DNA from: a bacterium
Lineage (GTDB): Bacteria; Cyanobacteriota; Vampirovibrionia; Vampirovibrionales; Vampirovibrionaceae
Reading direction: 5' to 3'
DNA length: 64,000 nucleotides
NCBI GenBank assembly: GCA_030429585.1
Contig: JAUIEU010000001.1
Span: forward strand, 987,994-1,051,993
Under the pieces are notes generated by a model. That model was not told the origin of the DNA. It saw nothing but the letters and a program-made list of their open reading frames with translations, and searched no databases. The translations under genes were made by a program, and so were the position numbers. Each line of letters starts with the position of its first letter. Within the stretch, counting starts at the first letter, position 1. Of the stretch, positions 1 to 9,451 are shown piece by piece.

Positions 1-133
1 CCCCTACAACAACACCCAACACCAAGGCCATAAACACCTGTAATGTTAGCGATGGCTTTTGTTGCCACCAGCGTTTAGGGGGCAATTTGCCTAGTGTTGT
101 ATCGGCAGCAGCAGTACGCGCAGGTGGTGTCAT
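1..133 (-). CDS. N-terminal fragment of a probable dicarboxylate/amino acid:cation (DAACS-type) symporter, truncated by the window edge
   Basis: Own translation from ATG at 133 (minus): MTPPARTAAADTTLGKLPPKRWWQQKPSLTLQVFMALVLGVVVG; the SLTLQVxxALVLGVVxG start resembles DAACS symporters. Only 44 aa visible. Confidence 0.4.
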   Translation of the reverse strand, partial: MTPPARTAAADTTLGKLPPKRWWQQKPSLTLQVFMALVLGVVVG

Positions 134-339
134 AAAATACAATCCCAAAAAATGTTAAGCCAGCATCAAACCCCATCAGTATACCGAGGACACTATCAAA
201 ACAACAGTATCAATCGCACAGTAACCGTTAATGTGCTAAACGCATGAATATGGTAAACACACGAAACACAGGGGGTGATACCAGTATTAAGACGCCAACG
301 CCCCCAATTGTGCCCCTAGTTGGCTTATTTGTAACAATG

Positions 340-372
340 AAAAAAAGGGGCAGGCACCAGTCTGCCTACCCC
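340..372 (-). terminator. Rho-independent terminator downstream of the 419..1063 gene
   Basis: Minus strand reads GGGGTAGGCAG-actggtg-CCTGCCCC followed by TTTTTTT. Confidence 0.75.
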
Positions 373-418
373 AGTGATGATGTTCGGTATGGGAAATTAA
401 AAAATAAGTTATAGGTAA

Positions 419-1063
419 TTAGTTAGTGGATGCTTTTAACCATTGCTCTGGTGAAAACGCCATTTTTAGGCGATGTTTTACCGTTTCCACTTTGCCCATC
501 CAGGCTTCCACCCGGTTTAGCATCATTAAGCTTTTAGCATAGGCGGCCAGGTTGGCATTGCATTTTTCGCCACCAGCAAACTCTTCCAAAATATTAGTAG
601 CATCTCGGTGGTGGATAAACACATTACCAAAGGCTGCTAATACGGCGTTCTCCATTTTTGGAGAAATACCAATGCACAACTCCAGGGCCAAAATTTTAAT
701 CAGCTCTTTATCGTTGGTTTCTCGTGCTTGGCGGGCCATGGCCAAAAAGCGTTGGCGTTGGCTTTTGCTGTAAGGGCCGCCGCGGCGTTTTTCCATGCGG
801 GTAATGTAACCCTTCACATAGTTTTCTTCCAGGTTAATATTGTCCGTTTCAATAGCGTCTAGCATTTCGCTATATTTTTCATCCAGCTCTTTTAGGGCAT
901 TTTCAGCCGCTTCGTGCTGGGCATTCTGGCGCTTTTTCTCACCTTCGTCGCTTAATTGCGTCATATCTTCTACCGGGGTTAGCAAGCCCAGCAACGAGGT
1001 TTCTTTCGCGTCAGAGACAGATTTTTTTTGGATAGCAAATCCAGACCGAACAGCAGTGATCAT
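419..1063 (-). CDS. Hypothetical protein
   Basis: 214-aa ORF with a terminator immediately downstream; no family recognised. Confidence 0.7.
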   Translation of the reverse strand: MITAVRSGFAIQKKSVSDAKETSLLGLLTPVEDMTQLSDEGEKKRQNAQHEAAENALKELDEKYSEMLDAIETDNINLEENYVKGYITRMEKRRGGPYSKSQRQRFLAMARQARETNDKELIKILALELCIGISPKMENAVLAAFGNVFIHHRDATNILEEFAGGEKCNANLAAYAKSLMMLNRVEAWMGKVETVKHRLKMAFSPEQWLKASTN

Positions 1064-1303
1064 CCGTTTTTCTAGTCCTTAAACACATCAATAAAAATAA
1101 CAAGGTTAAAACACCACCCACACTGCATATTGTGCGGGCAAACCATTCAACAAGGTGTCGTCAATATCTATCTAGCAGAATGATGTTTGTAACAAATTAC
1201 TTAGCTCTAACAGAATGTAAACATCTTGCCTGCCAAGGGTTTCCAAGAGTTTTCTTAGGAAAGTAAATGGATTGTAACAGAGAATCTATACGATTGAAAT
1301 AGC

Positions 1304-1337
1304 ATATTCAAAAATAATTTGTTTTATTTTTGAATAT
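1304..1337. repeat. Perfect 14-bp AT-rich inverted repeat
   Basis: ATATTCAAAAATAA-tttgtt-TTATTTTTGAATAT, just 3' of otsB. Confidence 0.8.
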
Positions 1338-1365
1338 TAGAAAAATGGCGATGTTTCATCGTCAG

Positions 1366-2226
1366 CTAGCCAATAATCGCATGCAACCACTTGCCCACTG
1401 CAGCCACATCTGCTAACCCGTACTGGGCACCCGTTGTAGCCTGCCCGCCAACGTGTATACCTGCCCCGCCCATGCGCGCAACCGTCGTAAAGCCAGCATC
1501 ATCTGTTTTGTCATCGCCTACAAATAACAACGTGGGTTGGGCGTTACCCGCCACAAAGGGCTGCCAGTAGGAAGTAATTTTTTCAATGCCCGCGCCTTTG
1601 TTAAAGGCTGTGGGGACAATCTCAATTACTTTTTTACCGGCTTGCAACCTAAACTGGGCCTGTATCTCCGGCGATTCTTGGTAATGTTGACGAAAAATAG
1701 CTTCTGCCTGTTGGGCCACATCATCTGCCGCCTGCCGATAATGGAGCGCAAAACAATGATGTTTTTCTTCAATGGCTAAACCTAGGCCTAACCATTGCTC
1801 CGGCGGATACGCCTTACCCAAAGCCTGGGTAACATGGGCCATAAACGCGTTAGAAAGCACCGGGTACGAATCCGATGGTTTCTCCGCCCAGGTATACGCC
1901 TTGCTGTTAGCCTGCCATACTTGCATTTCGCCACCATGCAACCCACACAATACATCCGGGGTTAAGGCATGTGGGGCCATAAACCCCTGTAGCTGGGCAA
2001 TATTACGGCCACTCAGCAATGCCCAACGGATATGCTCATGGGCAGAAAGATTGGCTAAGGTCGCCGCCATCGTGTCATCCAACATCGCGTCTTCTGGGCG
2101 AGCCACAATGGGGGTGAGGGTACCGTCATAATCCAACACCAACCACAAGGGGCTATCCTTACTGGGAGCAGGGAAGGTGTCACTCTGCACAGGGGGCAGG
2201 GCATCGGTGGGTACGGTAATGGTCAT
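1366..2226 (-). CDS. otsB: Trehalose-6-phosphate phosphatase
   Basis: HAD motifs LVLDYDGTLTPI and LFVGDDKTDDAGF; adjacent to otsA. Confidence 0.93.
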   Translation of the reverse strand: MTITVPTDALPPVQSDTFPAPSKDSPLWLVLDYDGTLTPIVARPEDAMLDDTMAATLANLSAHEHIRWALLSGRNIAQLQGFMAPHALTPDVLCGLHGGEMQVWQANSKAYTWAEKPSDSYPVLSNAFMAHVTQALGKAYPPEQWLGLGLAIEEKHHCFALHYRQAADDVAQQAEAIFRQHYQESPEIQAQFRLQAGKKVIEIVPTAFNKGAGIEKITSYWQPFVAGNAQPTLLFVGDDKTDDAGFTTVARMGGAGIHVGGQATTGAQYGLADVAAVGKWLHAIIG

Positions 2227-2271
2227 AAGGAGTGGGGGCTTATCTATACTGACAAAATGAACAAGTACAGG

Positions 2272-3789
2272 TTACACGGCTTGCCGGGCCACCACCGCCT
2301 GCTGAAAAGCAGCCAAGTAGCTATTGACCCAATAATGGATGTCTCGCGATTCCACCTGCTCTCGGCAGGCTGCCATCCGCGATTGCTTTTCATCACTCGG
2401 TAGGGTAAGTACATTATAAATGGCTTCTTCCATACGGTGTTGGCTGTATGGGTTTACCACAAAGGCCTCGGGCAGTTCATCGGCAGCGCCTGCCAATTCG
2501 CTTAAAATTAAGGCGCCCCGGTTCTCTTGCTGGATGGCGCAATACTCCTTAGCCACCAGGTTCATGCCATCGCGGATAGGGGTAACCATGGCAAAATCGG
2601 CAGCCATAAAGTACGGCAGCAATTCATCTTTCGTAAAATTGCGGCAGAAAAACTGAATCGGCGTCCACGTGCCTTCCGCCAGTCGCCCGTTGATGCGGCC
2701 CACGGTTTGCTCCACATCATCCCGCAGGGTTTGGTAGGTGCCTACCTTGGCACGACTTGGGGCCGCAATTTGCACAAACTGCACCCGCCGCTTAAATTCT
2801 GGGTATTTTATAAAAAAGGCTTCCAAAGCTTCCAAGCGCTCAATAATGCCCTTGGTGTAATCCAGCCGGTCCACCCCAATGCCTAAAAAACTAACGCCTA
2901 AGCGCTCGTAATTCGCCCGAAGTGCTTCGGCCTGGGCTTGCATGGCGGGTTGGCTGGCCTGCTGCTGCAAGGTCGCCACATCCAAACTAATCGGGAAGGC
3001 GCCCACCGTAATCACACGCCCATCCGTTCGCACCTGGCTAGTGGCCATATCCACGGTGGCCTCGTTAGGTAGCAATTTAGCCACACATTTTAAAAAGTGG
3101 TTGGCATAATCGCGGGTATGGAAGCCAATTAAGTCGCTCCCCAGCATCCCGCGCAACAACTCGCGGCGGTAGGGCAAGGTACGGAATAACTCGTAACTAG
3201 GGAAGGGGATATGATTAAAAAAACCAATCCGGTGTTGGGGCGATGCTTCCCTGATTAACTGAGGCACCAACAGTAACTGGTAATCATGTACCCACGTCCA
3301 ATCGCCAGGCTGGGCATTGGCCATCACCGCATCGGCAAATTTTTGGTTAGCGCTAACATAGTTGGGCCAGTTTCGGCTTTCTGTAAAGTTACACTGGCTT
3401 ACAAAATAATGGAACAAGGGCCACAACAAATCATTGGCAAAGCCATTGTAATAATAGGTAATTTCTTTTTTAGTAAGGGGTACCGTGGCCACCGTATAGG
3501 GCAGCTCGCCCTTATGTTCTTCCAACGCAGTGCGTTGTTCTGGCTGCAAGGGGGTGGCCCCTTCCCAGCTAATCCATAAGCCTTGCACGGCGGTAGTGCT
3601 GCTATCCGTATTTAGTACGGGCTCTAACGCCGTCACCAAGCCGCCGGTTGTCATGTTTAGCCGGTAGTGGTTATTCTCCTGCACCAACTCATACGGCTCT
3701 CGGTTAGTAACCACCACCAACCGATGATTGCTTGGCAAGGTATGGGGGGCCGTATCGATGGGTTCAGTGGCAGGGTTTAACGTAGGCAT
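2272..3789 (-). CDS. otsA: Trehalose-6-phosphate synthase (GT20)
   Basis: GT20 motifs: [71 protein letters not shown]. Confidence 0.95.
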   Translation of the reverse strand: MPTLNPATEPIDTAPHTLPSNHRLVVVTNREPYELVQENNHYRLNMTTGGLVTALEPVLNTDSSTTAVQGLWISWEGATPLQPEQRTALEEHKGELPYTVATVPLTKKEITYYYNGFANDLLWPLFHYFVSQCNFTESRNWPNYVSANQKFADAVMANAQPGDWTWVHDYQLLLVPQLIREASPQHRIGFFNHIPFPSYELFRTLPYRRELLRGMLGSDLIGFHTRDYANHFLKCVAKLLPNEATVDMATSQVRTDGRVITVGAFPISLDVATLQQQASQPAMQAQAEALRANYERLGVSFLGIGVDRLDYTKGIIERLEALEAFFIKYPEFKRRVQFVQIAAPSRAKVGTYQTLRDDVEQTVGRINGRLAEGTWTPIQFFCRNFTKDELLPYFMAADFAMVTPIRDGMNLVAKEYCAIQQENRGALILSELAGAADELPEAFVVNPYSQHRMEEAIYNVLTLPSDEKQSRMAACREQVESRDIHYWVNSYLAAFQQAVVARQAV

Positions 3790-3864
3790 GGGGTAAGGGG
3801 TACCAGGGTTAGGGCAGTTGGTATAATAGGCAGAAGAAGAGGAAGGGGGAGGGATTCTAAACCC

Positions 3865-6060
3865 TTATGGCGCAGACAGGGCGGACGGATCCATCTCTAG
3901 TAGAGCCATATCGTTATGGGCAGCCGTGGCGGCTGGCAGCCAAAAGGTCACCATAAATTGTTCGCCCGTTACCGATGCCGTAATGGTACCACCCATCGCC
4001 TCTACTAGGCCGCGGGTAATAAACAGGCCCAAGCCCGTACCACGCGTGGTACGGGTAGTGGTATCATCCATCCGCTTAAATTTTTCAAACAGGCTGGCCA
4101 CGGCTTCCGTACTGGCGGGCAAGGTTTCTGGCGGGCAAGGGTTTGCCACCGATATGGCCCAACCATTGGTCTCTTCTGGATTATCCGATTGTGGGGCAAC
4201 AGCAACGGTAATGGTTTCGTTGGGGGTGCCGTATTTCATGGCATTATCCAGCAAATTCACCAACACTTGTTCTAGTCGGTCGCTATCCGCCAGCACCATA
4301 GGGGCAGGGGCATCGTCCAGGGCGTCATCATCATCCTTACTGGCATCCACTGGGTCAACCTCAGGGAAATCCAGGGTAATCCCCATGGGGGCTTCATCTC
4401 GCTGGCTTTGCAACACCAACGCCCGAGAGCGTTCCATAATAGGGCGCAACTTAACCGGTGCCAACGCTATGCGCAGGTGGTGCTGCTCCAGCTCTGGAAT
4501 CACCAGCAAGTCATCCACTAGCCGGTTTAGCCTATCCGCTTGGCGCTTAATGGTTTTTAAGCTCTTTAGCCGCATGTCTCCATCCAGGGTATCGTCATAA
4601 CGGATTAACCGAGAGGTGTACCCTTTAATGCTGGTAAGGGGGGTCCGCAGCTCGTGGCTTACCGTATCAATCAGGTTGCTTTTCATCTTATCCAGTTCGG
4701 CTAATTTATCGTTTGCGGTGCGTAGCTCTTGGGTTAGGGTTTCGCTTTCTTCCCAGGCTTCTTCGCGGCGGCGGCTCATTCGGTTAAATTCGCCGGTTAA
4801 AAAGATAATCTCAAAGGGGGTAAACCAATTGGTAATCAAACGGATTCGGCGAGAATAGCGCCCTTCTGCCAAAGCCTGGATACCTTTAATAAGCTGCCGA
4901 AAGTTACGCCGAATACTAGAGGTATACACAAAGGTGAAAGTGCCCACCAATAATAAATGGGCCAAAATAAGCAACAAGGTTTGGGTACGGGCCCGTTTTA
5001 CATACTTTTGCCGCACCTCATAGGGCGATTCCACCACCACGCCCCAGCCATTGGGCAGCTTCATTAATACTTTTTCTACCGGGGGGCGGGCATCGTCTTC
5101 ATCCACCACCTCGTCTTTAATCTCTTGGCGCCATTTAGCGGGCAACGGCAGCTTTTCCCACACCCAATAGGCCGCCTGCTGCACCGAGCCCGTCACTGGC
5201 GAAAGCCATTCTGCCACGCGTTTAAACCACAAAGGTTTTTCTGGGCGGGCCAGTACTTGGCTAACCCCTGGCCGCAAGGAGGTAAGCGCCTGCTGCCAAT
5301 CATCACCATCATCCATAAAAGGCGTTGCCGAAGTGGTGGCCTTGTTGGCTAGCGCCTTTAAGCGTTCGCGCATCACCGCATCCGGCCCTGCAATTAAATT
5401 GCCGTGGGCATCCACCAAAAAGAACCCCTTATCTAGCTTGGCATTTTGGGCATGCACCACACTGGTTAAGTAGTTGGCCTGTGTTCTCAGCACCATAACG
5501 GCTGGGCCATTAGTGCTGTCTGTTAAATGCTTATCTGGCAGGGCTTGCTGCAATTGCAACACATAACGCACCGCTTTCTTGCCTTCTGGTACGGCCTGCA
5601 AGCGCACCACCGGGTTAGGTTGGGTAGCACCGGCAGACATAACCGCAGGCAGCAAACCACCCGCCTTCCCCAAAGGAATCTCTGGCCGGGTTAGCGAAAT
5701 GAGCCGCTCGCCCCCCGCCGAATACAGGCCAATGGCATCCACCTCGTTAGGCAAGGCCAACACCTGTTTCAACACGTCACTGGCCGATCGGTCGTCTCGC
5801 AACCCATCGGCGACCACCTTGCCAATAAGCCTGGCCTGGGCTTGCTGGCTGGCCATTTGGGCAGAAATATCCGTGTAGATAATTTCGGCAGTATGCTCGG
5901 TAAAGCGCACCAGTTCTTTTTTTAAGGCTTTTTGGTTAATGCCATAAATAATAAAACTAAGGGTAAGCAGGGGGATAAACACCACCAGGGCCACGTACAG
6001 CAAAATTTGCTCGTACAACCGCAGGGCGGGTAGCTTTTTAGAAATTGCCTTAAGGGCCAT
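3865..6060 (-). CDS. Membrane sensor histidine kinase (HAMP, HisKA, HATPase_c)
   Basis: H-box DTVSHELRTPLTSIKGYTSRL, N-box NLLDNAMKYG, G-box GTGLGLFITRGLVEAMGG; N-terminal TM. Confidence 0.93.
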   Translation of the reverse strand: MALKAISKKLPALRLYEQILLYVALVVFIPLLTLSFIIYGINQKALKKELVRFTEHTAEIIYTDISAQMASQQAQARLIGKVVADGLRDDRSASDVLKQVLALPNEVDAIGLYSAGGERLISLTRPEIPLGKAGGLLPAVMSAGATQPNPVVRLQAVPEGKKAVRYVLQLQQALPDKHLTDSTNGPAVMVLRTQANYLTSVVHAQNAKLDKGFFLVDAHGNLIAGPDAVMRERLKALANKATTSATPFMDDGDDWQQALTSLRPGVSQVLARPEKPLWFKRVAEWLSPVTGSVQQAAYWVWEKLPLPAKWRQEIKDEVVDEDDARPPVEKVLMKLPNGWGVVVESPYEVRQKYVKRARTQTLLLILAHLLLVGTFTFVYTSSIRRNFRQLIKGIQALAEGRYSRRIRLITNWFTPFEIIFLTGEFNRMSRRREEAWEESETLTQELRTANDKLAELDKMKSNLIDTVSHELRTPLTSIKGYTSRLIRYDDTLDGDMRLKSLKTIKRQADRLNRLVDDLLVIPELEQHHLRIALAPVKLRPIMERSRALVLQSQRDEAPMGITLDFPEVDPVDASKDDDDALDDAPAPMVLADSDRLEQVLVNLLDNAMKYGTPNETITVAVAPQSDNPEETNGWAISVANPCPPETLPASTEAVASLFEKFKRMDDTTTRTTRGTGLGLFITRGLVEAMGGTITASVTGEQFMVTFWLPAATAAHNDMALLEMDPSALSAP

Positions 6061-6071
6061 AGTAATAGGTT

Positions 6072-6887
6072 CTACCGTTGGGCGGCCGGTTCCGGCGAAG
6101 GGGCATCCATGGATGGGGTGACCGTATCATCCTGGGGGCTGGCCTGTTGGTAAGGGTTAAGCCGGTAACCCACATTGGTAACCGTTTCCACATAAATGGG
6201 TTTCTTGGCATCGTCTTCTATTTTTTGACGCAACCCACCCATATGGACCCGTAACATGCGCACATCTTCGTCGGCATCATAGCCCCACACATCTTTTAGT
6301 AGAGTGGCCAAACGTACGGGTTCGTTGGCGTTTTGCATAAGGCAGTATAAAATTTCAAACTCGGTAGGGGTTAGCTTAATGCGCTCGTCGTTCACGCACA
6401 CTTCTAACGAAGTAGGCAGCAAGCGAATATCGCCAGCTTCCAGGCGCTCTGGTGTTTTAGGCAACACATCCGCCTCAATCGGGTTTTGGGTTCCCTTACC
6501 CGCCTCTCGGTTAAGGGCCCCTGTTCGCCGAAACAAAGCCCGCATCCGCACCATTAGCTCTTGGAATTCAAAAGGCTTTACCAGGTAATCATCTACCCCG
6601 GCGTTAAACCCGCGCACCTTATCCGCCAAGGTGCCTTTGGCGGTTAGCATAATAATGGGCAATTCCTTACCATTGGGCAGGTGCCGGATTTTTTGGCAGG
6701 CCTCGTACCCATCCATGCGGGGCATCATCACATCAATAATCATCAAGTCGTAGGCGGTTTCCGTCACTTTTTTAACCGCCGCGGCCCCGTCCGCTGCTGT
6801 GTGCACGTCAAAGCGCATCAGTTCTAAATCCAATTTTAGCAGGTCGGTAATTTCCGGGTCATCATCGACTACCAATATGCGTACCAT
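6072..6887 (-). CDS. OmpR/PhoB-family response regulator
   Basis: ILVVDDDPEITDLL receiver, DVMMPRMDGYEA phosphoacceptor region, winged-helix LTPTEFEILYCLMQNANEPV; in operon with the kinase. Confidence 0.93.
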   Translation of the reverse strand: MVRILVVDDDPEITDLLKLDLELMRFDVHTAADGAAAVKKVTETAYDLMIIDVMMPRMDGYEACQKIRHLPNGKELPIIMLTAKGTLADKVRGFNAGVDDYLVKPFEFQELMVRMRALFRRTGALNREAGKGTQNPIEADVLPKTPERLEAGDIRLLPTSLEVCVNDERIKLTPTEFEILYCLMQNANEPVRLATLLKDVWGYDADEDVRMLRVHMGGLRQKIEDDAKKPIYVETVTNVGYRLNPYQQASPQDDTVTPSMDAPSPEPAAQR

Positions 6888-6993
6888 GGCCAGGTTCCTA
6901 TTTCGCGGGGTTGGGGGCTGCTACTGCAGACAATGGGTTTACATTATAAGCCAGTCTGGCCCCGGTTTCCAGAATTCCTCTATAATAAACCCC

Positions 6994-7383
6994 ATGAACA
7001 CCCAAACATTACCCCAACAGCTTTATGCCGCCCGCGGGGCCACCACCGTTGCCCCCCACACCCCTAAGGCCTACACCACCCACCTAGTGGCCCTATTAAC
7101 CACCCTGTGCCAAGCCAACCACATTACCCCACCGGCTATTGTGGCGGTGTGGTTTACGGTTACCCCGGATTTAACCTGCGATAACCCAGCCCGCATTGCC
7201 CGCACCCACCTGCCTGGCTGGGAGCACGTGGCCATGCTGTGTGCCACCGAACCCACCGTGGAAGACACCCCCCAGGCCACTTACCCAAGCCATTGTGTAC
7301 GGGTGCTGATTCAGTGGTATGGGGCCCCTGGCCACACGCCCCAATTTACCTACCAAAACGGCTGCCAAACCCTGCGCTCCTAA
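6994..7383 (+). CDS. aroH: AroH-type chorismate mutase (true start likely 6994 inside the ORF-track 6799..7383)
   Basis: From ATG 6994: LYAARGATTVAPHTPKAY...VWFTVTPDLTCDNPARIAR...GWEHVAMLCATEPTV...HCVRVLIQWY...FTYQNGCQTLR; matches the AroH pattern RGATTV / TPDL / GW..VP..C..E / C.RV / Y......R. Confidence 0.85.
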   Translation: MNTQTLPQQLYAARGATTVAPHTPKAYTTHLVALLTTLCQANHITPPAIVAVWFTVTPDLTCDNPARIARTHLPGWEHVAMLCATEPTVEDTPQATYPSHCVRVLIQWYGAPGHTPQFTYQNGCQTLRS

Positions 7384-7404
7384 AACACACCGTAACGATA
7401 TTGT

Positions 7405-9186
7405 TTAACCTTGGTTGGCATTGAGCTGAGCCACCAGGCCGTTTAAGGCATTACCCTGGTTTTGCATTTGGCTGTACACCCGCTCCATTTGGGTAAACTG
7501 CTGCCGTAGCAACTGCTCCCTGGATTCTAAGCGGCGCTCCATCGCCTCTATTCGGTCATTCAAGCTCTCTACCTGGCTATCAATAGAGTTGGTTTTCCCC
7601 ACAAACAGCCCGTCTTCCGTAGGGTCGGGGTCATCTTTAGTGGCTTGCTCTAATAGGCTTTGCAATTGCTCTAACATGCCGCCGGTGCCTGTCATCAGCA
7701 GTTCCACTTCGGCAGGGTTGGTGTTTAAGGCTTCTTCTAGCTTGGCGCTATCCACCGTGTACACCGCAGATACCCCTTCGCCATTGGTAGACCCTACCGC
7801 CCCGGTGCTAATGCCAATGGCCGCCAGGTTGTTAAATTCGGTTAGGCCCAGCCCATCAATAGAAGACGACAACACCCCTCGAATATCGCTTTTAAAGCGG
7901 GTCATGCTGGATTCGCCCTTTAGGTAGCCATTCCCTTGAGGGTCGGTTTGCTCGTTAATAAGGGCAAACACACTGTTAATATGCTTAACAAACTCATCCA
8001 CCTTACCGGTTAAGGGTTCATTATCTCGGCTAATGGCAATTTCAATAGTGTTGCCCACATCGGCAGATTCTAAATTGAGGGTAACGCCCTCTAGCCCTGT
8101 AATTGCATTGGTAACGTTATTGCTGGTGCTGTAAAGCAAGCTGCCATTTAAATTAAAACTGGCATTTTGGCCCGCCGTTTGGCTAATGGTGGTATCGGCG
8201 CCTACAATTAGGCCGGTAGCGGTTAAAAAGTTACCGGTACCATCCGCCAGCTGAATCAACTCGCTGCCTGTATCCGTACTTTTTAGCTCTAGTCGATTCG
8301 TTGTACGGTTAATGCTGGCCGTTACCCCAACGGCAGGGTCGTTGTTAATCTCTGCCACTAAATCCGTTAAGCTTTGGCCGGTGGTATCAAACTCCACGCC
8401 GTTAATGGTAAAGGTGCCATCCGTTACAGCAGTATTCATACCACTGGCAACATCGCTGATTTCTGCCGCTGTATTAAGGTGGGTTAAAGGTTGGCTGCCT
8501 GTAATATTGGTGGCGGTTTTGTTGCCGGTGGTTAATCGGGCCATGTTGGCAAAGTTGCTGCTATCGTTTTGGGCCCCCATTTGCACATTGGTGCCGCCAG
8601 TAAAATCAATACTAATGGCCCCACCCACCACACTGGCACCCGTAATGCCGCCCCCAATGGCGGTAATTTGGTTGAGTACATCGCTTAAGGGCTGGGTGGT
8701 ATCCACCGTAATGGTGTGGGCGGTACCATCCACAAACATGGTAAAGTCCCCATCGGTAAAGGCGCCACCCGCCAGTTCGCTAATGGTGCTGGCACTGGTT
8801 GCCAAGGCACCTAGTTCGCCCTGGCCAGTGGCCTTGGTAGCCGTGGCTAGCTGAAGCACTTCCACCTGTAGGGTTTGCGGGGCAGCACTTTCCGTCACAT
8901 CCACGGAAAGGATGGACTGGGCATCCTCCGGTACGCTGGCCTGCTTAGAACGAAACAAATTGTCATCCAGCACACTATCTGCCAATAACGCATTTGTAGA
9001 GCCCAGCAAGGTATTGGCCCGGCCCGCAATATTATCCACCTGCGCCTTGGTAATGTTTAGTTGGGTGATGCGTTGCTGCAACAAGGTGGCAGGGCGACGC
9101 TCAATAGCAATCAACTGCTCAATCAAGCTGGCAGTATCCAAACCACTGGCCAAACCGCTGGCTGAAAAAACGGGGCCGGAACTCAT
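7405..9186 (-). CDS. fliD: Flagellar hook-associated protein 2 (filament cap)
   Basis: N-term FSASGLASGLDTASLIEQLIAIERRPATLLQQRI and C-term DSQVESLNDRIEAMERRLESREQLLRQQFTQMERVYSQMQNQGNAL are FliD hallmarks. Confidence 0.95.
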   Translation of the reverse strand: MSSGPVFSASGLASGLDTASLIEQLIAIERRPATLLQQRITQLNITKAQVDNIAGRANTLLGSTNALLADSVLDDNLFRSKQASVPEDAQSILSVDVTESAAPQTLQVEVLQLATATKATGQGELGALATSASTISELAGGAFTDGDFTMFVDGTAHTITVDTTQPLSDVLNQITAIGGGITGASVVGGAISIDFTGGTNVQMGAQNDSSNFANMARLTTGNKTATNITGSQPLTHLNTAAEISDVASGMNTAVTDGTFTINGVEFDTTGQSLTDLVAEINNDPAVGVTASINRTTNRLELKSTDTGSELIQLADGTGNFLTATGLIVGADTTISQTAGQNASFNLNGSLLYSTSNNVTNAITGLEGVTLNLESADVGNTIEIAISRDNEPLTGKVDEFVKHINSVFALINEQTDPQGNGYLKGESSMTRFKSDIRGVLSSSIDGLGLTEFNNLAAIGISTGAVGSTNGEGVSAVYTVDSAKLEEALNTNPAEVELLMTGTGGMLEQLQSLLEQATKDDPDPTEDGLFVGKTNSIDSQVESLNDRIEAMERRLESREQLLRQQFTQMERVYSQMQNQGNALNGLVAQLNANQG

Positions 9187-9451
9187 AGGGCGTACTTTCT
9201 GTCATGGGTAATACGTAAGTGTGGGGTCACGGCCCATAATCCGGCAGATTACGGGCAGACTAGATACCCCTAGTATGGCCTGTAACCCTGGCAATCTCAC
9301 CCACTATCTATGGGATTCCTGCCGGATAGTGTGCCCGCGGCCTTACACCATTTAATGTAGCCGTACCATTAAAATTGCAGTGCTTTCTTTCCATCCCAGC
9401 CGGAATGCATTATCCTGAGTAGGTTTATATTTTCCTTCCATAGAAGCTTTT

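Noticed and set aside
552-1082. Plus-strand ORFs antisense to the 419..1063 gene
   Set aside because: Low-complexity antisense translations; the minus-strand gene has a terminator and better composition.
8312-9211. Plus-strand ORFs (180 and 99 aa) antisense to fliD
   Set aside because: Mirror-frame ORFs of a clear FliD gene; repetitive Val/Ala/Ser-rich translation without domain features.
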